This document shows positions 26,320 through 35,231 of a stretch of DNA of 64,000 nt, piece by piece. The translations under genes and the position numbers were made by a program. Origin of the DNA: Ferruginibacter sp. GTDB lineage: Bacteria > Bacteroidota > Bacteroidia > Chitinophagales > Chitinophagaceae. A model generated the notes under the pieces. That model was not told where the DNA came from and did no database searches. It worked only from the letters and a program-made list of their open reading frames with translations. The stretch lies in assembly GCA_025963635.1 (NCBI GenBank), contig JAOQAK010000063.1:62001-126000 (forward strand), read 5' to 3'. Each line of letters opens with the position of its first letter. The stretch's first letter is position 1.

Positions 26320-28839
26320 CTACCGGTTGTAAATTAAGTCTCCCGGTGTTTTGCTCAAAATCTTTACAATAGTAAGTTTCGACATAATAATGGTGGAAAT
26401 AAAAATCACCAGCACCGTTGCAAAAGTGATGAGGTTGATGACAGAGTCAACATCTGAAAAATCGAGCATTTTAAAATACCGGATATTTTTATCCGCGTTA
26501 TTGGAGAGAAAGAGATTTATGATGAACCCAATAATTGTTGAAGAGATGAACGAAATCAAGGTAGCAAAAGCAATAAAAACAAGGATGATCTTAAAGTAAA
26601 TATCCCTGGACTCCTTGTCTGTTAAGCCGATCGCTTTGAAAGTACCTATATTCATTTTCACCTTTGACAGATGGCTTTTTAACAAATTAATGATAAACAG
26701 GCATACTGCCAGCGTACTGAAAATCACCAACAGGAGCGAAATGATTTTTGTGACATTACTTAAGAACAGATAATTTTCTTTTTCTTTCACCTTAGCATCA
26801 TCTACCTGGATGATATCTGCATTGTTTTTAGCATCCGCCTTTTCATACATATACCTGGCAAATGCAGAGACACTATCCAGCTTTTCAAAGTAAACTGAAA
26901 TATCATCAAATTTTGGATCCTTCTCATATTCACTCACCCCGCTATAATCATACACTCTCGATATTTTTGATCTGTCAAATTTTCCCAGCGAATACACTTT
27001 GATGCTTCCGATCAATCCATTTAAGATTTCCAGGCTGGTAATGGAAGAATCGAAATTTACTTCATACCGGAACCCTGCCTTCCAACCAACCGTATCAACT
27101 GACTGGTAAACCGAGCCTGGAGAATACCGGTTGTACAACACGCTTTTTTTCAGAAATCTTTCCAGACTGGATTTAAATTTACCAGCTTCTTTCAAATCGT
27201 CTGTTTCAAAAAAGATAAAATAATTATTGGTTTTCGTAGTAGAATCAAACGTATTGTCTTTATCATACATTAAGGTCTGGAATAAAAACAAGGGATATAC
27301 CAGGCCATACTTTCCAGGCAGTCGTTTCACGATCGCCCTTACGGGTACCTGCACCGGGATATCTTTGGTGATATTATTGATCGTGTCAATTACTCCCGTT
27401 CGGCAATAAATAAAATTGGCATCGGGCGGATACCTGTTTTCAGCTAAGAAATTTCGCGTAACGATTACTCCAATGTCATTTTCGTTTTTAAATCCCGACC
27501 TGATTTTACCATTAATAACGTTGCCCTTATCTAATATAAATCCCGATAATAATTCAGCATCCTCATCTACATTAACACTTCGCGAAATAGCATAATTAAA
27601 CTTTCCGGTAACCGGATCCAATACCCTCAATGGGTGCCGCACGTAGGGTGTTGATTGCTTTAAGTGAAACCGTATTTTATTTACCGGGCTATTTAAATCT
27701 TCAAGCAACCGGTCAATTTTACCGCCGCTGCTCTGGGCGTAGGGAATGGTAACCGGTATCCAATTTACAAAAGGGTCGCTCAATTGCCTTTTTAAATAAT
27801 CAAGACTGCCATTTGCAAAACCAATTGCAAGAAACGTAAACAGCAGGATGAGGGAAAGGACAAGGAAATTAGATAGATTTTTTCCGGCGAGCGCCGCCCC
27901 TTCTTTTTTTAAAAAAAGTTGATGATACCCGACTAAGACGTTGGTTGCAGCGCTGCTCGTTTCTTTACTAATGATGCTTTCACTATCGACATTGTAAAAT
28001 TTTCCCAGCCTGGCCTTAAATGAGCTGACTTCTGCAGTGGAATAATTTCTCCATCCTTTTCTATCGAATATATTTTCCTTTTTCACTTCTCCATACGACC
28101 TGCCTGCCTCTTTTGTAATTACAATAATCTGGTCGGCATATTTTACAGCCAGGTTGATATCGTGCGATACCACTATTGCAGAATGCCCCCCCGTTAAATT
28201 TGATTTGATAATTTCAAATAATTCGCTGGCCATTGCTTCATCGAGGTTACCCGTGGGTTCATCGCCGAACAAAATGGTTGCCTTGTTATTTAATGCTCGT
28301 ACAAATGCAAGTCTTTGTCTTTGTCCTCCCGAAAGATTTACTGCCAGCGTATTCAGGTTTACCTCACTTTCAGGAAGCTTTATTTTTTCCATGAGTTGCT
28401 TTGCATCCGGCAATACCAGTTCCTGCACCACTCCTTCCTTGATCATCCCAGAAAGACAAACATTTTCATAAGCAGTAAAATTTTCCATCAGGTTAGTATT
28501 CTGGAAAATGAAACTGTAATATTTCTTTCTTACTTCAGTTAACAAGGGTTCGTTTTCCAACTGCCATAGTTCCGGAATACTTATTTTTTTACTCTTATTA
28601 GATGGATGCAGGAAAATATTTCCGGACGCAACGGTATTGTTCATCAGTCCCAGTGTTTCCAGCAAAGTGCTTTTGCCACAGCCGGAAGCTCCTAACAGGA
28701 AAATTAATTTACCTGCAGGTATTTGTAACTCTTCTATGACCAATACCTTACTCGCCGGCAACCGGTCATAGGAGCACACTAATTTTTGTATTGAAAACAA
28801 GGTTCCATCCATCTTCAAGATTGATTTAGGGGCAGGCAA
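26320..28839 (-). CDS. Single-chain ABC transporter: ATPase fused to FtsX-type permease
   Basis: An 839-residue fusion. Residues 1-250 are a LolD/MacB-class ATPase: Walker A GASGCGKS near 50, Q-loop FQNTNLMENF, signature LSGGQ near 169, Walker B ILFGDEPTGNLD and H-loop VSHD near 226. A membrane helix lies near 325-345, then a large extracytoplasmic domain (about 350-680), then three C-terminal helices with the FtsX motif (NIGTFKAIGLTDKESRDIYF). This is the topology of mechanotransmission transporters such as MacB and LolCDE, which act on periplasmic substrates rather than importing nutrients. The start could be the ATG at 28812 (MDGTLF). It lies downstream of tssR in the same direction across a 132-base gap; a role in secretion-complex or lipoprotein assembly is inference. 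Confidence 0.85.
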   Translation of the reverse strand: MPAPKSILKMDGTLFSIQKLVCSYDRLPASKVLVIEELQIPAGKLIFLLGASGCGKSTLLETLGLMNNTVASGNIFLHPSNKSKKISIPELWQLENEPLLTEVRKKYYSFIFQNTNLMENFTAYENVCLSGMIKEGVVQELVLPDAKQLMEKIKLPESEVNLNTLAVNLSGGQRQRLAFVRALNNKATILFGDEPTGNLDEAMASELFEIIKSNLTGGHSAIVVSHDINLAVKYADQIIVITKEAGRSYGEVKKENIFDRKGWRNYSTAEVSSFKARLGKFYNVDSESIISKETSSAATNVLVGYHQLFLKKEGAALAGKNLSNFLVLSLILLFTFLAIGFANGSLDYLKRQLSDPFVNWIPVTIPYAQSSGGKIDRLLEDLNSPVNKIRFHLKQSTPYVRHPLRVLDPVTGKFNYAISRSVNVDEDAELLSGFILDKGNVINGKIRSGFKNENDIGVIVTRNFLAENRYPPDANFIYCRTGVIDTINNITKDIPVQVPVRAIVKRLPGKYGLVYPLFLFQTLMYDKDNTFDSTTKTNNYFIFFETDDLKEAGKFKSSLERFLKKSVLYNRYSPGSVYQSVDTVGWKAGFRYEVNFDSSITSLEILNGLIGSIKVYSLGKFDRSKISRVYDYSGVSEYEKDPKFDDISVYFEKLDSVSAFARYMYEKADAKNNADIIQVDDAKVKEKENYLFLSNVTKIISLLLVIFSTLAVCLFIINLLKSHLSKVKMNIGTFKAIGLTDKESRDIYFKIILVFIAFATLISFISSTIIGFIINLFLSNNADKNIRYFKMLDFSDVDSVINLITFATVLVIFISTIIMSKLTIVKILSKTPGDLIYNR

Positions 28840-28971
28840 GATTTAGGGGTATTGCTACTTGATATTGAAAGGGACGACAGTAGGTTTATAGGTTATAGTA
28901 ATTAAGGGTAATATGCAGTTCCACAAAGGTTTGAGCCTTTTTTAAAAGTAATAAAGGATTTTAGAAGGCCA

Positions 28972-31413
28972 TTATGGAAAATATTCCTCGGGAATCCAGT
29001 AAAAAACTCCTTCGTCACGGACATCTCGCATAAACCCTTTAAAATCTTTTGTAACATTCCTGAGATTGCCCAAACTAACCCTGATGCGCTTTTGTATCAT
29101 GTCTACCTGCTCTTCCGACACTTTCCCGACATCTTTTATTTCATTTATTTTTATTTCCTTCATAAGAGCCGACTGGGAAGGAAGACCTGATATTCTGCTA
29201 AGTATCGAATCGAGGGTCAACTTGTTTTTAAACTGCTCATCAATCCTGGTATCTTTTCCGAAATAAGTGATTACCAACGCCTGGTAAGCATCGTACATTT
29301 TATCGCGCACATCTGAAGATGATCCTTCAAATTGCACATCCTCAAATTTCTTGATGATATCAGCAAGTTCCGCTTCGCTTACATAAATAACGTGTTTAAA
29401 AACGGGTTGATCTAATTTTTTTATTGAGGGAGCTGTCCACCCGGGAATAAAGAACTGATAATTTTTTCCGTTGAATTTACTGGCCAGCTCAACATCATTC
29501 ATCCTTACGCCAACTTTTAAAAGAAAGTTTTTGACATCGGCATTGATTAACTCCATTTTTCTCTCACCCATGCCCGTTACCAATGTATTTACGGAGCTAA
29601 CCATATTCTCTATGCTTCTCTCAAAATAACTGAAGGAAGTATCTAATACATTATCGATTGTTTCCGGGGGAATACTCGAGCCCTTTTCAGGAAAACTGAT
29701 GGTCCCCTGGATGGAACTATAGGTTGGATAATCCAACCGGAACAAGTTCTGCGAACCATCCCCGATGGGAATCGAACGAAAGTTGGGTTCCTTAATATTA
29801 AACTGGTTATTCTTATCCTTTTTTTGATATTTTTTATTGCTCGCCGCTTTGATAATATCAATAAAATTAGTAGAAAAATTTTCAAATTCAACCGGCATCG
29901 CACAGTGTAGTTGAAAAACCGATAAATTGACATCATAATACGCCATCAATTCCGGGATAGTTTTTAAGTCGGGTTCAGCATTGCCCGTGGCGCCTCCTAA
30001 AAATAAAATATAATTGGACTGGAAACTGTTTCTATTGGCATTCCTGATCATTTGCAGAGCCTCGGTCATGGCTTTGTTTACATCCCGGTTCAGTTCATTC
30101 GTGCTACAACCCTCCTTTTTAAATTCCTCTTCCAAAAAGTGTGTCACCAACTGTCCATTTACGGTTATGGAAGCTTTGCTTAATGAAAGATCACCGTCAG
30201 GACAATTTTTATCATCGATTCCCCTGTAAACTACCGCGCCATACTTGTAAGTGTTTCGCTTTTCCCCTCCATTATTTAATTCATCCCGCTTACGCATCAG
30301 CGCCTGTAAAGAACTGATGATCGCACTGGCATAAGTTTTCATGCCATACCCGGCATCAATTACAAACACGATATTGATCTGCCGGTTATCCTTCAGGCCT
30401 TCATTTGTGTTTTTGGTCATTTTTGCAACCTGGTCAGCAGTGGCTACTACATTATCACTGTTTTCATTAAACAAATTTGTTGCAAAGCCGGTATATACAA
30501 GGTCATCTTCGGTATTAAATATTGGCAACCGCAATTTATTGCCGATCCATGGCTGGTCGTAGGGATCCTGGTCCCATACAGGTTTCGGTTGCCCGATCCC
30601 ATCCCGCCATGATGCAGCATATTCCTTTTCAGCAAATAAGGATGCTTTCACCCCGGCAGCCTTTCTTTCCAGCGCTGCATCCTTATCCCAATTTGGTTCT
30701 AGGCATACCCGGTCAACCCACTTTTGAAGTATATCTTCGTCTACCCAGCCCAACACATCCCGCTCAATCCGGTAAACGTTGGAGTTATATACCTTCCCAA
30801 TTAAAGCACTTGAACCGGCCCTCTTGTAAACATAGAGGAACTGGAACATTTTTACCGTATTACTATTTTCTTTCTCCAGATTGGGCGTACTGTAAATGCG
30901 GACATTGTCCTTCTTTGTTAGGGAAGATGATTTATTGATATTTCTCTCATTGTACACCGTAATTGCCTTTTCAGAAAAATGAGTGATTTTATTTTCCAGG
31001 CATCTTGCCCATAATAATAAATTTTCCTTTTGGATCCAGCCCACCCGCTTTGCTTTTTTTGGATTCAGCTTATTTTTTTTCCCTGCACCCTCCATCCTGG
31101 CAAGTTCATCGTAACGGTACAACTCGAGGTAATCACCTGTTTCATTGGTCACATAAAATTTATCCATAAACTCCACCGTATTGATAGCTGAACCCAGGTT
31201 ATCAGGAGTGTCATATGCTTTGTTATCGCTGCGATCCGAACTTACAATCCAAAAGCTGGTAGATTTATCCAGCTTGCTATTTTCTAAAATATCTCCATCA
31301 GGTGATTCAAAATATTTGTTGGGGGTGTACATTAATGTGGGCGGAGTTTGACCAAAGGATGCCAATTGGATCAACAAAACGGTAAGTAGTAAACGAAAAC
31401 ATTTTTGTCTCAT
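28972..31413 (-). CDS. tssR: T6SSiii envelope protein TssR-like, VWA-like domain
   Basis: About 813 residues with a signal peptide (MRQKCFRLLLTVLLIQLASFG). The N-terminal half has two SH3-like/beta segments with repeated 'VGWIQKENLLLWA' and 'LGWVDEDILQKWV' phrases. The centre is a von Willebrand A-like domain beginning NIVFVIDAGYGMKTYA, and the C-terminal third is helical. Large exported proteins of this kind belong to the T6SSiii-specific TssR family. The usual metal-site motif DxSxS reads DAGYG here, so metal binding may be lost. The ORF is open to 31491 with a TTG, but the ATG at 31413 begins the signal peptide. The gene name rests on remembered family features and locus context. Confidence 0.75.
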   Translation of the reverse strand: MRQKCFRLLLTVLLIQLASFGQTPPTLMYTPNKYFESPDGDILENSKLDKSTSFWIVSSDRSDNKAYDTPDNLGSAINTVEFMDKFYVTNETGDYLELYRYDELARMEGAGKKNKLNPKKAKRVGWIQKENLLLWARCLENKITHFSEKAITVYNERNINKSSSLTKKDNVRIYSTPNLEKENSNTVKMFQFLYVYKRAGSSALIGKVYNSNVYRIERDVLGWVDEDILQKWVDRVCLEPNWDKDAALERKAAGVKASLFAEKEYAASWRDGIGQPKPVWDQDPYDQPWIGNKLRLPIFNTEDDLVYTGFATNLFNENSDNVVATADQVAKMTKNTNEGLKDNRQINIVFVIDAGYGMKTYASAIISSLQALMRKRDELNNGGEKRNTYKYGAVVYRGIDDKNCPDGDLSLSKASITVNGQLVTHFLEEEFKKEGCSTNELNRDVNKAMTEALQMIRNANRNSFQSNYILFLGGATGNAEPDLKTIPELMAYYDVNLSVFQLHCAMPVEFENFSTNFIDIIKAASNKKYQKKDKNNQFNIKEPNFRSIPIGDGSQNLFRLDYPTYSSIQGTISFPEKGSSIPPETIDNVLDTSFSYFERSIENMVSSVNTLVTGMGERKMELINADVKNFLLKVGVRMNDVELASKFNGKNYQFFIPGWTAPSIKKLDQPVFKHVIYVSEAELADIIKKFEDVQFEGSSSDVRDKMYDAYQALVITYFGKDTRIDEQFKNKLTLDSILSRISGLPSQSALMKEIKINEIKDVGKVSEEQVDMIQKRIRVSLGNLRNVTKDFKGFMRDVRDEGVFYWIPEEYFP

Positions 31414-31487
31414 ATTTCTATGTTTGTTATTGAATTTCCCTCCCCTGCCAATGCCTGCAATGAAATTGGCGAAGTAAATTATGCGGT

Positions 31488-32201
31488 TCAAATTGGCTGA
31501 AATTGAAATTTTATTTTTGATGGAAAAGCCTTGTGCAACGTATTAAAATTGCAAAATTTCTGAAGAGCCTGGACTTGGATCTTTTTGGAAAGCGCCGGAT
31601 AATAAATGACAACGCTGACGCTTTCTTCATCACACCCTAACAAATGTTGCAGTTCATGCGGCAAACTATTTAACAGCAATCCTGCATTGGATCCCATCAG
31701 ATCATTTAACAAATAAGATTCCGTTACAAAAAAATGCAGATTAATTTCTTTGGTATAGGAAAGATCTGCACTAAGTACATTATCAAAGATCAAACTCTTA
31801 TCAAAGAAGCTATTTGGCTCAATGGTATAACCATTAGTAAGTTTATTGATGATGGTCTTTGCACCTTTATAATTACTTGCAAAATCAGGTTTTTGACCAT
31901 TGCTTAAATAAAGACCCAGGTAGGTGTCCTTTTGATGATTCAGAGAATCCACTTTCCGCTCCACCATTTCAAACATATCCTCCGTAAAAGACTGGTAGTT
32001 TTTAGCATGGCTGTTATCAAGGTAAAAAAAATTATAAACTTTCCCGGGCACTGAAGAAGGCCCGATGTAAAATGAACTATTGAAAACGGTAATTGCTATC
32101 AGCAGAAAAATATAGCTATATCTCATGTATATATTTTTATATCTTTTGTGAATTCGGGAGTTTTTATATCTCACCGATTTTTGTGCTATGGTATAAATCA
32201 T
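31488..32201 (-). CDS. Membrane-anchored or secreted protein of unknown function in the T6SS locus
   Basis: Up to 237 residues. The ATG at 32199-32201 overlaps the TGA of the upstream PKD gene (ATGA), suggesting translational coupling. This gives a basic 25-residue N terminus before a hydrophobic segment (YIFLLIAITVFNSSFYIG). An internal ATG at 32126 would instead start a normal signal peptide. The rest is soluble; LNSLPHELQHLLGCDEES contains HELxH, a partial metalloprotease-like HExxH pattern (HELQH), but I see no further zinc ligand motif. No family is recognised. It could be the missing TssQ-type component or an accessory protein of the TssR block. Confidence 0.65.
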   Translation of the reverse strand: MIYTIAQKSVRYKNSRIHKRYKNIYMRYSYIFLLIAITVFNSSFYIGPSSVPGKVYNFFYLDNSHAKNYQSFTEDMFEMVERKVDSLNHQKDTYLGLYLSNGQKPDFASNYKGAKTIINKLTNGYTIEPNSFFDKSLIFDNVLSADLSYTKEINLHFFVTESYLLNDLMGSNAGLLLNSLPHELQHLLGCDEESVSVVIYYPALSKKIQVQALQKFCNFNTLHKAFPSKIKFQFQPI

Positions 32202-33214
32202 TGTGGATTACCTGGTTTTTCTTTAACAGTTGCCACAATTTTTTTGATGGTATTGGTTGTTGCGTCCCATTCAGTAGTAATTGAAATCAACGCAGGCCGC
32301 ATAATATTAAGATATTGGCAAAATCCATATAATTTTTTATTAACACGGGAATCCTTGTTTACAATCAGCACGGGAATGGACTCGTCGTTATCCGTCGCTT
32401 TTTTTACAAGTGGGTAAGTAGTTTTAAACGAGCCGTTTGCCGAAATGCGCTGAAAATAACCGAGCAACTCTTTATCGCTTACTCTCTTTTGCACATAGGA
32501 AGTGGTGATTGCCTGGTCGTCATTCTTATTGTTAATGGCAAGACTTCCCGCATCCGCGGTGCTTCCTTCACCCGAAGCAATCCCTTCTCCCCCATATTTG
32601 ACTGCCTGCGCAGGCCGCCTGTCTACATGAACCCTGATTGTGCCCACACCATCGCTGCCTGTATTCTTTTCATTGCTGGCGGTTATTTCAAAATCACCTT
32701 TGTGTGTAAAAATATAAGTATAAGTTTTTGAATCCTTAACGGTTTCATAGTTATCCATGTTTTTCCAAATGGTATGTTGTGCCCCGGGGGTATTATCTGT
32801 AAAGGTCACTTTATCTCCGATATAAGCATGTGAAGGCCCCGATATAATAACCATCGGCGCTATTCCCGGTCCGTTGCGGGGATTTACAATGATCACCATA
32901 CTATCGGTAATTTCTTCGTTGATAGTGAGCCGTATTGTATAGCGGCCCGGTTCAAAATATTTATAGGTACCCTGCTGTGACAAAGAACGCACACCGCCAG
33001 CATCGCCAAACTCCCAGAGCCAGTTAGTAGCTCCCTTTGTATGATCTTCGTAAGTAATATTATCCTCCACGAAAACCTGCTTTGGGTTAATGGTGAAATT
33101 AACTTTATCCACCTCATTATTAGTAGGCTCTTCTTTATTATAGTACAAGTAAGCAAACAAAGCACCTGCGATTATAATAAGTATCAGCGTATACCAGATA
33201 ATTCTTTTATCCAT
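32198..33214 (-). CDS. Second TssP-like PKD protein
   Basis: A 338-residue protein with one N-terminal membrane helix (about 5-24). Two PKD-type beta-sandwiches follow, one with the hallmark NWLWEFGDAGG near 64-74 and YFEPGRYTIRL, the second with VTFTDNTPGAQHTIWK. A Gly/Ser-rich linker leads to a C-terminal domain of about 95 residues starting RVSDKELLGYFQ. Size, order of domains and the C-terminal domain parallel the TssP-like protein at 8938-10029 (ISDETFTSFLQ), so the two are likely paralogs. Its start lies inside the preceding gene (31-base overlap) and its stop overlaps the next start, so expression is tightly coupled in this block. Confidence 0.78.
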   Translation of the reverse strand: MDKRIIWYTLILIIIAGALFAYLYYNKEEPTNNEVDKVNFTINPKQVFVEDNITYEDHTKGATNWLWEFGDAGGVRSLSQQGTYKYFEPGRYTIRLTINEEITDSMVIIVNPRNGPGIAPMVIISGPSHAYIGDKVTFTDNTPGAQHTIWKNMDNYETVKDSKTYTYIFTHKGDFEITASNEKNTGSDGVGTIRVHVDRRPAQAVKYGGEGIASGEGSTADAGSLAINNKNDDQAITTSYVQKRVSDKELLGYFQRISANGSFKTTYPLVKKATDNDESIPVLIVNKDSRVNKKLYGFCQYLNIMRPALISITTEWDATTNTIKKIVATVKEKPGNPQ

Positions 33215-35172
33215 TTTGGCAAATTATAAAATAATGAATGAGTATAGGATAACCGGATACCAAAGTTGCTATTCGACATTTTTGAAACACCCTGCATCAA
33301 TGTACTATAATGATAATTTTCATCCATCAACCTATAATCATTTCCAGTTTGCGGTAAACTTGTAGCGGAATAGTAACCGCCCAGGCTAAACGAAGACTGC
33401 TTATTGAAATTATAAGAAATTGACGGCATTATTATAAAGCCGATCCCGGAACCAAAGGTTGCTCCTCCATTGGAACCCACACTTTGGGAAGAAGCTTCTA
33501 CATCCAGCGCCACGGGGTAATGGTTTGCCTGCAATCCGCTAAAATAGGCCGGCACCCCAGCACTTCCAACATGATTTGTAACGAAATTTTTGGTAATTAG
33601 CCATGAGGCTTCATTCGGTGTTTGCCGATCATCAAACACCGTTGTATTGTTGCTGGTATATTGATACACCGCCTCATAATCAAATGAACCATTATTGCTA
33701 TTCATTTTACTGGTATAGGACAGGTTGAAACTGAGTCCCGCTAATAATTTTAGTGTTATTTTTTCAGAGATATCCGTCTTCACTGCAAGCACGATGGGAA
33801 CAGCCAGGCTGCTGATGGCGATTTTTTCTTCTATAGGCGTTGTAGCAGTAATATGTTGCCGGAAAATATGATTGGCTTTATCATTGGCCTGGTATTCTAC
33901 ATGAAAGGAGTTTTTTTTAACCGTTCCGGAAATTGAAGCATACGAAATACCAATACCAATACCGAAAGTAGCTCTAGCACCGAAATACTGCTCCAGCATC
34001 ACATCTCCATTAACAGAAGTTCCCCCGGAAAACTGTGTGGAAGGATTGATTTCATTCGACCTGATATTATTTAAATACGCATTATCTGCATTAGCAAGCG
34101 TGCCCGAAACCGGTCCGCCGCTTAGCCCAATAGTAACAAATGTATGAGCTGGTTCTTTTAACTTGCTTTCCAAAAAAGCGACCCTGTCTTCCAGTACTTT
34201 CTTTTTACTATTTGCTTCCAGCAGCGCGGCTATCGCTGTGAGAGAATCAGATCTTCGCGCCGCCAGCAGTTCATTTATTTTCGTCTCTAAATTTTTATCC
34301 GCTGCAAACGGGCATCCATTTGCACTAAATATCGCCCGGTCTGTGGGACAGGCATCTTTACCATCCACAACAAAATCCCTGTCCTTATCATTCAAAAAAT
34401 TAAGCTGGTGACCCAGCATTTCGATACCGGCAATTTTAACGATTGAATAATCTTCGCTTACCTGGAGGGTTAATAAAAGTGTATCGTGATTTTGTAGTTT
34501 TAAAGCGGTTCCGGAAATTTCCCCTTCGGTGCTCTTTTCCAGCAGCACATCTATTTCCTTATGGTCTATATTTTTAAAACTAACGGCCGAATTTAGCATC
34601 CTTACCGAAAATCCATCAGGATAATTTGCTTCAACACGGGATAAAAATTCCGGCAGTTTGCGGGTAGCAATATTTTCCTGCCGGTTGATCGATGAATTAT
34701 AGGCGGCAAGGTTTCTTAAAAACTGGTTATAGGCCTCATAAAAAGAATACTGCTGCCTGCCGATGTCTTCCAAATAGACCTTTAACGCTTCCTGGTATTG
34801 CTTCATAGCTGCAAAAGACTTTACATAATTCGCATTAAAAACCGGCAACTTCCCTTTGGCTATAGTTCCCTTTTCCATTGTATTGAATGAAGGTGCAACC
34901 GGTTTTGCTTGATTCTCATCGAAATGCAATGGGCTCATTTCATCGGGGATGCTTATATTATCAGCAATAAACAACTGTTTGAAATTGTTAAGTGAATTAG
35001 CCGAAACCCGTGGTCTTCCAGGCTCCAGGAAACTGCTATACTTAATATAATTGGCCACCAACCTATCTACCTTATTGAACAGCGCCTTTTGTTGCTCCTG
35101 TGTGGGAGCAGTTTGTGCACGCATCAAACAAGGTGAAAGAAGTAATAAAAAATGGAAAATTATTTTTCTCAT
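33184..35172 (-). CDS. Outer-membrane beta-barrel protein with a thrombospondin type 3-like motif
   Basis: A 662-residue exported protein with signal peptide (MRKIIFHFLLLLSPCLMRA). It has a helical, periplasmic N-terminal part and then a calcium-binding TSP3-like motif, NDKDRDFVVDGKDACPTD, near 270. A coiled-coil-prone stretch follows (KKKVLEDRVAFLESKL, about 320-340). From about 345 to the end there is a pattern of amphipathic strands ending in SYTHSLFYNLPKW, as in OmpA-like or larger Bacteroidota barrels. It lies 59 bases after the surface-protein gene and overlaps the next gene by 31 bases. An outer-membrane partner for the T6SSiii envelope complex is plausible; no OmpA peptidoglycan-binding domain is seen. 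Confidence 0.75.
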   Translation of the reverse strand: MRKIIFHFLLLLSPCLMRAQTAPTQEQQKALFNKVDRLVANYIKYSSFLEPGRPRVSANSLNNFKQLFIADNISIPDEMSPLHFDENQAKPVAPSFNTMEKGTIAKGKLPVFNANYVKSFAAMKQYQEALKVYLEDIGRQQYSFYEAYNQFLRNLAAYNSSINRQENIATRKLPEFLSRVEANYPDGFSVRMLNSAVSFKNIDHKEIDVLLEKSTEGEISGTALKLQNHDTLLLTLQVSEDYSIVKIAGIEMLGHQLNFLNDKDRDFVVDGKDACPTDRAIFSANGCPFAADKNLETKINELLAARRSDSLTAIAALLEANSKKKVLEDRVAFLESKLKEPAHTFVTIGLSGGPVSGTLANADNAYLNNIRSNEINPSTQFSGGTSVNGDVMLEQYFGARATFGIGIGISYASISGTVKKNSFHVEYQANDKANHIFRQHITATTPIEEKIAISSLAVPIVLAVKTDISEKITLKLLAGLSFNLSYTSKMNSNNGSFDYEAVYQYTSNNTTVFDDRQTPNEASWLITKNFVTNHVGSAGVPAYFSGLQANHYPVALDVEASSQSVGSNGGATFGSGIGFIIMPSISYNFNKQSSFSLGGYYSATSLPQTGNDYRLMDENYHYSTLMQGVSKMSNSNFGIRLSYTHSLFYNLPKWIKELSGIR

Positions 35173-35231
35173 ATTAGCTGGCGTTAGCTTTTGGGTTATT
35201 GGTTAACAACTATATTGGAAAGAATGCCCCG

